Positions 17,751 to 28,763 of a stretch of 64,000 nt of DNA are shown here, one piece after another; the stretch's first letter is position 1, and every line of letters begins with the position of its first letter. The stretch comes from Kribbella aluminosa (GTDB lineage: Bacteria > Actinomycetota > Actinomycetes > Propionibacteriales > Kribbellaceae), in NCBI RefSeq assembly GCF_017876295.1, contig NZ_JAGINT010000001.1:3844001-3908000 (forward strand). The letters are read 5' to 3'. The notes beneath the pieces were generated by a model. That model searched no databases. It worked only from the letters and a program-made list of their open reading frames with translations, and was not told the origin of the DNA. Both the position numbers and the translations under genes were made by a program.

Positions 17751-18659
17751 ATGACGACATCGGGAGATCGGCGAACCTGGGACGACGACGACCTGCGCCG
17801 AGCGGTCGAAGACAATCATTCGTGGCGCGGCGTTGCTCGGGCCCTCGGCTTGAAAGGCACGTCGGCGGGCACCGTACGAGCGCTCAAGAAGCACGCTGAG
17901 CGGCTTGCCCTGGATACACCGCACTTCACGGGTCAACGACAGTGGTCCGACCGGAAGCTGCGTGAGGTGATGCGTGACGCCACCTGCTGGTCGGATGTGA
18001 TCGCCGGGCTTGGAGTCAGCGATGGCAAGGAGTCCCGGGTCCGCATCAAGGGGCACGCCGTTCGGCTGGGTCTGGACTGCACGAGTCTCCGGCCGTCCCA
18101 GCCGTCGCGCCCGGCTGACGAGCTGCACATGCTGCCTGTGCGCCCGGAGATGCTGCGGGCTGCCGCTCCGGCGCTGGCGACGGCCTGGTTCACACTCCAT
18201 GGCTGCGCTGTCGCGCTACCGATGGAGCCGGAGGTGTACGACCTCTTGGTGACCACGAAGAACGGCATCCAGCGTGTTCAGGTCAAGAGCTCGGAGCGAC
18301 CGGGCCGCGGTGGCCATTGGGAAGTCGGGATCGGGCGCCGTCCGTACGTGCTGGACAAGTCGGCGACCAAGATGCCGTACGACCCGGACGACATTGACCT
18401 GTTCTTCATCGTCCTCGGTAACGGAAGCATGTACCTGATCCCGAGCGGGGTGCTGGCGGGGCGAATTCGCATCTATGTAGACACCTACGCGTCGTACCGA
18501 GTTGCCGATGCGTCGGGGCTGGTTCGTGACGGGGCGTCAGCAGGCACTGACGCCCCGCGGCGGGTGTCAGCGTACGCCTGCGAGTTCGTCGGTTCGCGGG
18601 GTCTCGTCGACCCGAAGGTTTTCGCCTTCGATGTCTACGCGGGGAGTCAGGCGGTCTAG
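17751..18659 (+). CDS. Putative tandem-HTH PD-(D/E)XK nuclease beside tRNA-Pro
   Basis: 302 aa. The N-terminal half has two similar segments of about 45-50 residues, WRGVARALGLKGTSAGTVRA and WSDVIAGLGVSDGKESRVRI, each followed by a basic helix ending ERLALD or VRLGLD. They look like paired DNA-binding HTH domains. The C-terminal half (about residues 145-245) resembles group I intron-associated PD-(D/E)XK endonucleases: VYDLLVTTKNGIQRVQVKSS gives the core D...QxK, followed by DIDLFFIVLGNGSMYLIP. The reading frame continues through a terminator hairpin and 93 bp into the antisense of the MMPL gene, so the last 45 or so codons may be a frameshift extension. The role is unknown; a defence or mobile-element function is possible. 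Confidence 0.7.
   Translation: MTTSGDRRTWDDDDLRRAVEDNHSWRGVARALGLKGTSAGTVRALKKHAERLALDTPHFTGQRQWSDRKLREVMRDATCWSDVIAGLGVSDGKESRVRIKGHAVRLGLDCTSLRPSQPSRPADELHMLPVRPEMLRAAAPALATAWFTLHGCAVALPMEPEVYDLLVTTKNGIQRVQVKSSERPGRGGHWEVGIGRRPYVLDKSATKMPYDPDDIDLFFIVLGNGSMYLIPSGVLAGRIRIYVDTYASYRVADASGLVRDGASAGTDAPRRVSAYACEFVGSRGLVDPKVFAFDVYAGSQAV
18530..18557. terminator. Bidirectional terminator between the nuclease-like gene and the MMPL gene
   Basis: An 11-bp perfect stem (18530-18540 with 18547-18557), loop CAGGCA. It lies 9 nt past the MMPL stop on the minus strand. It is inside the open frame of the plus-strand gene, which suggests that gene once ended near 18520. Confidence 0.8.
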
Positions 18660-20741
18660 CCACTTCGGGAACCACCAGGCGCGGTCGCCGAGGAGGCTGA
18701 GGATGGCGGGGACGAGGGTCATCCGGACCACGAAGGCGTCGATGAGGACGCCGATCGTGAGGCCGAAGCCGATCGCCTTGATGATCGGGTCGTGGACGAG
18801 GATGAAGCCGGCGAAGACCGAGGCCATGATCAGAGCGGCGGCGGTGACGACGCGGGCGCCGTGGCCGAGGCCCTGGACGGTGGCGTCGTTCGCGTGCCGG
18901 CCGTGCACGAACTCCTCGCGGACGCGGGACACGATGAAGACCTCGTAGTCCATCGCCAGCCCGAACAGGATGCCCATCATGATGATCGGCAGGAAGCTCA
19001 CCAGCGGGCCGGGGGAGTCGACGCCGACCAGCTTCGCCAGGTGCCCCTCCTGGAAGACCGCGACCGTGATCCCGAACGTCGCCCCGATCGTCAGGACGAA
19101 CCCGAGCGTCGCCTTCAACGGCACCAGCACGGACCGGAACGCCAGCAGGAGCAGCAGGAACGACAACCCGATCACGACGAACAGGTACGTCGGCAACGCG
19201 TTGGACAGCTTGTTCGACACGTCGACCCCGACCGCGGTGTTGCCGGTGACGGAGATCTCGGCGCCACTCGTGGTGAGCGGGTGCACCGCCGATCGCAGGT
19301 TCTTCACCAGATCGGCAGTCTCCGAGCTGGCCGGCCCGCTCTTCGGGATCACCTGCAGCAGCCTCGTCGTGTGGTCCGCGCTGGCCGCGGCCGGCTGTGC
19401 CGCGACCACGTCGGGCAGCCCCTGCGCCTTGGCGAGCACCTGCTGTACGACGGCTTCGGACGTCGCCGCATCGTTGCTCTTCACAACGACCACGAGCGGC
19501 CCGTTCGCGCCCGGCCCGAAGGCCGCCGCGGTGAGGTCGTACGCGACCCGCTGGTTCGTACCGGCGGCCGCCGACGCGCCGTCCGGCAACGCGAGCTGCA
19601 TGTTCTTCGCCGGGATCGCAAGCAGCCCGAGTCCGATGATGCCGACGGCAACAATTGGTACCCGGAGGCGAGTGACGAGACGTCCCCAACGGAATCCGAA
19701 GCCCTCGACGGGTGCAGCCGCGGTCGGCGACTTGCGCAACTTGCGCGGCAGTACCCGGTTTCCGACGAAGCCGAGCAGCGCCGGCAGCAACGTCAGCGCG
19801 ACCAGTACGGCGGTCAGCACCGTCGCCGCCGCGGCCAGTCCCATCGCGGTCAGGAACGGTACGCCGACCACCGACAGCCCGGCCAACGCGATCACCACGG
19901 TCGCCCCGGCGAACAGCACCGCTGACCCGGCCGTCGCCGTCGCCCGCGCGACCGACTCCTCCGGATCCATGCCCTCACCCAGCTGCGACCGGTGCCGTGA
20001 GCTGATGAACAGCGAGTAATCGATGCCCACCGCGAGCCCGAGCATCAACGCCAGGATCGGCGCCGTCGAGGACACGTCGGTGAACGCGGTCACGACGAAC
20101 AGCCCGGCCATCCCGGCCAGTACGCCGAGCAGCGCCGTCACCAGCGTCATCCCGGCGGCGACCAGCGACCCGAACGTGACGACCAGTACGACGGCCGCGA
20201 CCGCGACGCCGATCACCTCGGTCGCACCGATCTCCGGGACGCCGGGCTTGATCTGGCCACCTGGCACCACCTGGAGGTCGCCCGTGCTCAGCGCGCTGAG
20301 TCCGTCGTACCCGTCGCTGCTCTCGTGCGACAGCTGGTCGGCCGGCTTGTCGAACTGGACGCTGATCAGCCCTGTCGTGCCGTCCGGACTGATCGCCTTG
20401 CTGGTGAACGGGTCGATCGCGGCGACCACCTCGGGGACCTTCGCGGCCTTGGCGACGGTGGTGCCGACCGCGGCCTTCACGATCGGGTCGGCGAGCGTCT
20501 TGCCCGCCGGCGCTTTCACGACGATCGTCGCGGACGCGCCGCTGGCGGCCGGCAGTTCGTGCTTGAGGGCGTCGAGCGCGCGCTGCGACTCGGTGCCGGG
20601 GATCGAGAACGTGTTCGCGGTCTTGCCGCCCAGGGTCAGGGCACCGACACCCAGCACCACGAGGAACAGCGCCCACAGCGCGGCGACCAGGCGCCGGCGC
20701 TGGTACGAGAACCGGCCGAGCCGGTAGAGCAGATTGGCCAT
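18567..20741 (-). CDS. MMPL-family RND transporter
   Basis: 724 aa, the usual size of actinobacterial MMPL proteins. Two homologous halves each have one N-terminal helix, a large extracytoplasmic loop and about five clustered helices. Helix 1 is RLVAALWALFLVVLGVGALT, and the loop begins KTANTFSIPGTESQRALDAL. The paired signatures GIDYSLFISSRHR and AMDYEVFIVSRVREE are the conserved proton-relay helices. Such pumps export lipids, siderophores or drugs using the proton gradient; the cargo is unknown. The TetR gene lies 83 bp upstream on the same strand and probably represses it. Confidence 0.93.
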   Translation of the reverse strand: MANLLYRLGRFSYQRRRLVAALWALFLVVLGVGALTLGGKTANTFSIPGTESQRALDALKHELPAASGASATIVVKAPAGKTLADPIVKAAVGTTVAKAAKVPEVVAAIDPFTSKAISPDGTTGLISVQFDKPADQLSHESSDGYDGLSALSTGDLQVVPGGQIKPGVPEIGATEVIGVAVAAVVLVVTFGSLVAAGMTLVTALLGVLAGMAGLFVVTAFTDVSSTAPILALMLGLAVGIDYSLFISSRHRSQLGEGMDPEESVARATATAGSAVLFAGATVVIALAGLSVVGVPFLTAMGLAAAATVLTAVLVALTLLPALLGFVGNRVLPRKLRKSPTAAAPVEGFGFRWGRLVTRLRVPIVAVGIIGLGLLAIPAKNMQLALPDGASAAAGTNQRVAYDLTAAAFGPGANGPLVVVVKSNDAATSEAVVQQVLAKAQGLPDVVAAQPAAASADHTTRLLQVIPKSGPASSETADLVKNLRSAVHPLTTSGAEISVTGNTAVGVDVSNKLSNALPTYLFVVIGLSFLLLLLAFRSVLVPLKATLGFVLTIGATFGITVAVFQEGHLAKLVGVDSPGPLVSFLPIIMMGILFGLAMDYEVFIVSRVREEFVHGRHANDATVQGLGHGARVVTAAALIMASVFAGFILVHDPIIKAIGFGLTIGVLIDAFVVRMTLVPAILSLLGDRAWWFPKWLDRLTPRVDIEGENLRVDETPRTDELAGVR

Positions 20742-20824
20742 CGGGAGGTGCGTCCGTTTCAGGTCGGTACGGCGTACGGGCAGAAGTGATCACCCCGCGG
20801 CGGCGGGAGAGTCGGGGTAGGGCG

Positions 20825-21376
20825 TCAGGCGCGGCGGAGGAGGAGTCTCCGCAGGGCGGTGTCGCAGAGTCTTCGGAGTTCGTCGTCGGTGCGTTCGCCC
20901 GGGTAGCGGCACTCGCCGAGCAGGCCGTTTACGGCGAACTTGGCGAGGTCGCGGTCGAGCGGGTCGTCGGAGCCGGCGAGGTACTCGGTGAGCTGGATGC
21001 CGTCGGCGACCAGGCCGGCGATCTCCGGCACGTTCTCGATCACCGGGATGACGTCCTGGATCACGTCCATCACCCCGCGGTGCTGGACCGCCAGGTCGGT
21101 GAAGCGCCGGATCGCGAACTCCTGCGCCTCGGACCGGCGGACTTCCGCCAGCTGCTCGACCAGCGCGGCCACGTCCGCGGCGGCGGGTTCGAGGACGGCG
21201 GCGAGGACGGCGGGCTTGCCGCTGAAGTGGTACAGCACCGTCGCCTTCGAGCAGCCGGCCGCGGTGGCGATGTCCTGCAGTGACGTCGCGTTGTAGCCGG
21301 CCGCCTGGAACAGGTCCATCGCCTGACGCACGATCTCGCGCCTGGTCCGCTCCCGGGCTGGGGTGGTAACTGCCAT
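20825..21376 (-). CDS. TetR-family repressor
   Basis: 183 aa. The N-terminal HTH reads SLQDIATAAGCSKATVLYHF, the standard TetR DNA-binding helix pair, followed by a helical ligand domain. A perfect 12-bp inverted repeat lies 15 bp upstream of its ATG (21391-21425), so autorepression is likely. The MMPL exporter immediately downstream is the likely co-regulated target, a frequent TetR-pump arrangement. The inducer is unknown. Confidence 0.92.
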   Translation of the reverse strand: MAVTTPARERTRREIVRQAMDLFQAAGYNATSLQDIATAAGCSKATVLYHFSGKPAVLAAVLEPAAADVAALVEQLAEVRRSEAQEFAIRRFTDLAVQHRGVMDVIQDVIPVIENVPEIAGLVADGIQLTEYLAGSDDPLDRDLAKFAVNGLLGECRYPGERTDDELRRLCDTALRRLLLRRA

Positions 21377-21390
21377 GTCATGCAGCTTGA

Positions 21391-21425
21391 CTGACCGATC
21401 GGCCAGTTTTCAACCGATCGGTCAG
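21391..21425. promoter_or_regulatory. TetR operator
   Basis: CTGACCGATCGG (21391-21402) and CCGATCGGTCAG (21414-21425) form a perfect inverted repeat with an 11-bp spacer. Each arm also holds the palindrome CCGATCGG or CGATCG. It lies between the divergent TetR and protease genes and could control both. Confidence 0.75.
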
Positions 21426-21497
21426 GATTGTGTCCCGGTTCACGCCATGGCCTCGATTTGCTTGCGGTGTAATCCTGTAATTCAGGAGGCGAGGCGG

Positions 21498-22428
21498 ATG
21501 CCTGAAGACGATGTGCTGGACGCTTACTCCCGAGTGGTCTCGGGGGTGGCCGAACACCTGATCCCGCGGGTCGCGAGCCTGCGGATCCACAGCCGGCGCG
21601 GCGACTCGTCCGGCTCCGCGGTGGTGCTGACCGGCGACGGCCACCTGCTCACCAACGCCCACGTGGTCGGCGGCGGCACCGAGGCGTCGGCGGAGTTCGC
21701 GGACGGTACGACGGCGCAGGGCCCGGGTGGTCGGCATCGACCGGCTGTCGGATCTCGCCGTACTGCGGGCCGACCGGGACGTCCCGGATCCGCCGGAGTA
21801 CGGCGACGCGGACCACCTCAAGGTCGGGAACCTGGTCGTCGCGGTGGGCAACCCGCTGGGTCTGGCGGGCAGCGTGACCGCGGGCGTGGTGAGCGCGCTC
21901 GGCCGGTCGTTGCCGGTCCGCAGCGGTGCCGGCAACCGGATCATCGAGGACGTCATCCAGACCGACGCCGCGCTGAACCCGGGCAACTCCGGCGGCGCCC
22001 TTGCCGACGGCAACGGCCGGGTGATCGGCATCAACACCGCGGTCGCCGGGATCGGGCTCGGCCTCGCGGTCCCGATGAACCCGACGACCCGCCGGATCAT
22101 CTACTCGCTGCTCCACGACGGCCGGGTGCGCCGGGCGTACCTCGGTCTGGTGAGTACGCCGGCGCCGTTGCATCCGGCATTGGCCGAGCGCTTCGCCCAG
22201 CGCACCGCGCTGCGGGTGGTCGAGGTGATCCCGGCCAGCCCGGCCGCCGCCGCGGGACTTCGGCAGGGTGACCTGGTGCTGGCGGTGAACGGCGTACCGC
22301 TGCGGGATGCGCAGTCGTTGCAGCGGCAGTTGTTCGAGGACGCGATCGCGCGGCGTACCGAACTGACGGCGATCCGGAACAACGCGCTGGTCGACGTGAT
22401 CGCCTATCCCGCGGAGCTCACCGACTGA
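21498..22428 (+). pseudogene. HtrA/DegP-like serine protease with PDZ domain, interrupted by a frameshift
   Basis: Two overlapping frames together make one complete protease. Frame one starts at ATG 21498 (MPEDDVLDAYSRVVSGVAEH) and carries the catalytic His in LLTNAHVVGGG. Frame two carries the Asp in DRLSDLAVLRA, the Ser in NPGNSGGAL and a C-terminal PDZ domain ending at 22428. The switch is at about 21719-21721: three Gs where two would give the expected AQARVVGID. One extra base is therefore present. All triad residues survive, so it is either a very recent pseudogene or a sequencing error. No signal peptide is evident. It diverges from the TetR gene and overlaps the GNAT gene tail by 11 bp. 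Confidence 0.85.
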
Positions 22429-22951
22429 TCGGGGCCCGGAGGAGTACGCAGGTACCAGGCTTGAGTGGAGCGTTCGGGAAGCTGAAGTCGCGGGTCACCT
22501 CGGTGAACCCGAAGCTCAGGTGGAGGTCGAGGGTTGCGCCGTTCGCGACGTTGGCGAAGTAGTAGACCTCGTCCGCGCGCTCCGCGGTCCAGCGGATCCG
22601 CTCCTGGGTGAGCAGCTCCCCGATCCCGTGCCGCCGGTGCTCGGGCGCGACGATCAGCCCGATCAGGTAGTACCCGCCGGGGGCCGTGTTGGGTGGGTCG
22701 GTGGGGGAGATCTGGTGCCGGAGCACCAGGGCGTACCCGACGACCTCACCGTCGATCTCGGCGACCACGGTGTACCGGTCCGGACGCTCCAGGTCCGCGA
22801 CCAGCCGCGCCCGCCGTACGTCCACCGGCCCACCGGTCCGCGACACGATCAACTCGGCACACCGGGTCAGATCCGCGTCCACCGCCGCCCGCACCACAAC
22901 GTCGACCACCTGCCGCCCGGCCCCCGGCCGATACTCCGCAAATCCGCTCAT
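22418..22951 (-). CDS. GNAT-family N-acetyltransferase
   Basis: 177 aa. The acetyl-CoA site is LIVAPEHRRHGIGELLTQE (motif A), preceded by VVGYALVLRH. The end ATLDLHLSFGFTEVTRDFSF is the typical C-terminal strand. It transfers an acyl group to an unknown amine. ATG 22951 was chosen because TAGGGT (read on the minus strand at 22959-22964) ends 7 nt upstream, giving a leaderless start; an in-frame GTG lies nine bases further up. The 3' end overlaps the convergent protease gene. Confidence 0.9.
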   Translation of the reverse strand: MSGFAEYRPGAGRQVVDVVVRAAVDADLTRCAELIVSRTGGPVDVRRARLVADLERPDRYTVVAEIDGEVVGYALVLRHQISPTDPPNTAPGGYYLIGLIVAPEHRRHGIGELLTQERIRWTAERADEVYYFANVANGATLDLHLSFGFTEVTRDFSFPNAPLKPGTCVLLRAPISR

Positions 22952-22967
22952 ACCCGCCACCCTAGGA

Positions 22968-23069
22968 TCAGCCCGGTGGACGAGCGCGCTGGCGGTCGTC
23001 CACCAAGACCCCGACGTGCGGTGACAGGTAGGAGTCGTGGAGCGTGGCCCAGCCGTGGTTCTCGAACAC
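22968..23069 (-). pseudogene. Short protein-like remnant or small ORF
   Basis: From a GTG at about 23069 the minus strand reads VFENHGWATLHDSYLSPHVG and on to a TGA at 22968, about 33 codons. Composition is protein-like, but there is no SD and no recognised family. It sits between the GNAT and MBL genes. Probably a remnant. Confidence 0.25.
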
Positions 23070-23071
23070 GG

Positions 23072-23731
23072 CTACCAGCCGCGCTCGCGCCATTCGGCGA
23101 CGTTGGGGCGTTCGGTGCCGAGGGTGGTGTCGGAACCGTGGCCGGGGTAGACCCAGGTTTCGTCGGGGAGGGTGCCGAAGACCTTGGTCTCCACGTCGTC
23201 GATGAGCGACGTGAAGCGGGCCTTGTCGCCCTGGGTGTTGCCGACGCCACCGGGGAACAGGGAGTCGCCGGTGAACAGGTGCGGTGCGCCGTCCGGGTCG
23301 TCGTACACCAGGGCGATCGAGCCGGGGGTGTGGCCGACCAGATGGATCACGCGCAGGCTGCACCGGCCGACGGCGATGTGGTCGCCGTCGTCGACGAGCT
23401 GGTCGGTCGGGACCGGGATGCCCTCGGCGTCGTGGCGGCCGGCGACCGTGGTGGCGCCGGTACGGGCGACGACCTCGGCCAGCGCCTCCCAGTGGTCCTG
23501 GTGGCGGTGCGTGGTGATGACCCGCGCCAGGCCCGCCTCGCCGATCAGGCGGAGCAGGGTGTCCGCCTCGTTCGCGGCGTCGATCAGGACCTGCTCGTCG
23601 GTCTGCCGGCAGCGCAGCAGGTAGGCGTTGTTGTCCATCGGCCCGACGGCGACCTTGGTGATCATCAGCTTGGCCAGCTCGTGGGTCTGCGCCGGTCCGC
23701 CGACCTTGACGTTTCCGTGGTACTCGGACAT
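23072..23731 (-). CDS. MBL-fold hydrolase, glyoxalase II-like
   Basis: 219 aa. The metallo-beta-lactamase signature TTHRHQDHW (His-x-His-x-Asp-His) is followed by further ligands in HLVGHTPGSIALVY, FTGDSLFPGGVGNT and VYPGHGSDTTLG. This order is that of hydroxyacylglutathione hydrolase-like enzymes, which in actinomycetes probably act on thiol esters other than glutathione's. Two metal ions are expected. An SD GGAGAGG precedes ATG 23731. It is divergent from uvrA. Confidence 0.9.
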   Translation of the reverse strand: MSEYHGNVKVGGPAQTHELAKLMITKVAVGPMDNNAYLLRCRQTDEQVLIDAANEADTLLRLIGEAGLARVITTHRHQDHWEALAEVVARTGATTVAGRHDAEGIPVPTDQLVDDGDHIAVGRCSLRVIHLVGHTPGSIALVYDDPDGAPHLFTGDSLFPGGVGNTQGDKARFTSLIDDVETKVFGTLPDETWVYPGHGSDTTLGTERPNVAEWRERGW

Positions 23732-23807
23732 CTCGCCTCTCCCTGAAACTCGGTGACACCGCAGATCCTTGCACCTCCGGCCGGGTTGGATCGAGCACGG
23801 CCGACGA

Positions 23808-23823
23808 TCGAATATACTTTCGA
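23808..23823. promoter_or_regulatory. LexA (SOS) box upstream of uvrA
   Basis: TCGAATATACTTTCGA is a 16-bp near-palindrome. It differs at only two positions from the actinobacterial SOS pattern TCGAAC-N4-GTTCGA. It contains TATACT (23813-23818), a perfect -10 box, so LexA would block the promoter directly. It lies 122 bp before the uvrA start. Confidence 0.8.
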
Positions 23824-23945
23824 AGCAGTCGCCGGATCAGGCAGCGCATCCGGCGGCGGAAGTTTTTGTCGGTGGGCCTCGTTAGCATGACCGGGCATGC
23901 CGGAGAACCGTCCGGAAACCCTCGAGAACGGCTGAGAGTGAGCTT

Positions 23946-27011
<3,066 letters not shown>

Positions 27012-27908
27012 TCAGTGGCGGAAGAGCTGCTGCCACAGATGCCACAGCCAGGTACGGCGTGGTGTCGGCAGCAGCGCTGCCGGCAATACGACCGTCGGCG
27101 GCGCCGCAAGGGTGACCGGTACCTGCACCATCCGGTCACCCTGCAGCCAGTAGAGGTCCGGGCTGCACTGATCGGCCGCTCCCCGGTACGTGTCGGCAAC
27201 ATACTGCGCCAACCGGTCCGCCACTTCCTGCCCGGCGTCCGCGGCAGCGAACGCGACCCTGCTCAGTCGTGGTACGCCGACCAGCAGGCCCATCCCGACG
27301 GCTGCCAGTGGCATGAGCTTCTCCCGGTCGACGATCGCCATCGACACCAGCGGGTCGTCGTCGCGGGCGATCACGGAGAAGCCGTCGTGCTCGACCGGTC
27401 GCAGATTGGCGATCTGGCCCAGGGTCAGCTGCACGGGTGACGGTACGTCGGGATCACCGAGCCCGAGCATGGACCGCCGTACGACGGTCAGCCGGCGGTA
27501 GTCGTTCCCGGTGCCGATGAACACCACGACCTCGAAGTGGTCGCCGAACGGAATCAGCGCGTCCGCGACCGGGCCGGCCGTCCGCGCGGACCAGCCGCGT
27601 TGCAGCAGCATCGCGCGCTGCCGGCCCGCGACATCGCCGAAGCGATGTTCCTCGGTGGCCAGCTCGCCCTCCGCCACCACTGCCCGCAGCCACGCCTCGA
27701 TCTGGTCGGCCCACAACTGCTGCGGCAACTGGAGACAACGCTCGATGATCTCGCCCAGCCCGACGACCGCAGACATCTGCAGCGCTCCACGGCCCCAGCC
27801 GACCTCGACCGTGCGGTCAGCGGTGTCCACGACGCATCCCGGCATCCACAGCGGCGCCAGGTCCGCGATCGCCTTCAGGACGGTCGAGTCGTTCGTCGTA
27901 CCAGTCAT
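27012..27908 (-). CDS. Conserved-looking protein of unknown function
   Basis: 298 aa, soluble, without signal peptide or membrane helix. I do not recognise the family. Visible are an N-terminal segment STVLKAIADLAPLWMPG, a central TGNDYRRLTVVRRSMLGLGD, and a C-terminal HLWQQLFRH. Composition is balanced and it uses codons like its neighbours, so it is a real gene. ATG 27908 follows GGGAGAGG. It is convergent with uvrA with no base between the two stop codons. The upstream 236 bp contain no other gene. Confidence 0.7.
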   Translation of the reverse strand: MTGTTNDSTVLKAIADLAPLWMPGCVVDTADRTVEVGWGRGALQMSAVVGLGEIIERCLQLPQQLWADQIEAWLRAVVAEGELATEEHRFGDVAGRQRAMLLQRGWSARTAGPVADALIPFGDHFEVVVFIGTGNDYRRLTVVRRSMLGLGDPDVPSPVQLTLGQIANLRPVEHDGFSVIARDDDPLVSMAIVDREKLMPLAAVGMGLLVGVPRLSRVAFAAADAGQEVADRLAQYVADTYRGAADQCSPDLYWLQGDRMVQVPVTLAAPPTVVLPAALLPTPRRTWLWHLWQQLFRH

Positions 27909-28144
27909 GTCATGCCTCTCCCACCACCACAGTGTGCCGGGCCCGGTAGCGGCGGGTCCGGTCACCGGAGGAAACCCTAGTGTCCTGCCGGTCGACGCTG
28001 GGCAGCGACTCCCAGCTGATTCACAGCGAACCTTCAAACTGCGGTTGAATCCGGACCCGGTGAACCATCCGGGCGATCCGGTCGTTTGACTGGGTGACTA
28101 GCGTTCAACTACTTCGATCAGCAGGCTCCTGGAGGTCCGGATTC

Positions 28145-28702
28145 ATGAGCGATGACACGACGGCATCGGCCACCCCATCCGCAGCGGAGGGCGGTCTTCG
28201 GGACCGCAGGACGGTGCTGCGCTGCGCGGCGATGGTCGCCCTGGCGGGTGCCGGCGCGCCGCTCCTCGCGGCCTGCGGTGGCAGCGACACCTCCGGAAGT
28301 GGGCCTACCGGAGGCAGCACCAGCACCGGCGGTACCAGCACCGGTACGTCGCCGTCCGCGACCGGCTCGAGCTCCGCGCCCAGTGCGAGTGCGTCGTCGA
28401 GCGGCGGTGGCGGTACGGTCCTCGGCCCGGTGTCCGACGTACCGGTCGGTGGCGGGAAGGTGTTCACCGACGCGAAGGTCGTGGTGACGCAGCCGACCGC
28501 GGGCACGTACAAGGGTTTCTCCGCGGTCTGCACGCACCAGGGAAACCCGGTCGGTTCGGTGCAGGGCGGCCAGATCGTCTGCCCGTTCCACAACAGCCAC
28601 TTCAGCATCAAAGACGGAAGCGTGGTCAGCGGACCGGCGCCGTCCCCGCTGCCGGCCGTGAACGTGAAGGTCCAGGGCAGCAACATCGTCACGTCCGCGT
28701 GA
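28145..28702 (+). CDS. Tat-exported Rieske [2Fe-2S] lipoprotein
   Basis: 185 aa. The N-terminus has RDRRTVLRCAAMVALAG with twin arginines at 21-22, a hydrophobic core and the lipobox LAAC (Cys44), so it should be exported folded and lipid-anchored. A Gly/Ser/Thr-rich linker (about 45-100) leads to the Rieske domain with cluster ligands CTHQG and CPFHNSHF. It probably passes electrons at the outer face of the membrane, but the partner is not encoded nearby. ATG 28145 follows GGAGG. An upstream in-frame extension is not needed. Confidence 0.93.
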   Translation: MSDDTTASATPSAAEGGLRDRRTVLRCAAMVALAGAGAPLLAACGGSDTSGSGPTGGSTSTGGTSTGTSPSATGSSSAPSASASSSGGGGTVLGPVSDVPVGGGKVFTDAKVVVTQPTAGTYKGFSAVCTHQGNPVGSVQGGQIVCPFHNSHFSIKDGSVVSGPAPSPLPAVNVKVQGSNIVTSA

Positions 28703-28723
28703 TCCCCGGGCGGTAGACATGGC

Positions 28724-28754
28724 GAAGGCCCGGCCACCGGGGGGCCGGGCCTTC
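28724..28754. terminator. Bidirectional terminator between Rieske and subtilisin genes
   Basis: A 12-bp perfect stem GAAGGCCCGGCC (28724-28735) with 28743-28754, 7-nt loop. It lies between two convergent genes and can serve both. Confidence 0.85.
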
Positions 28755-28763
28755 GGTCGAGGA

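Noticed and set aside
17628..18659. Integrated prophage or genomic island at tRNA-Pro
   Set aside because: No integrase, excisionase or second att-like copy of the tRNA end was seen; only one unusual gene lies beside the tRNA.
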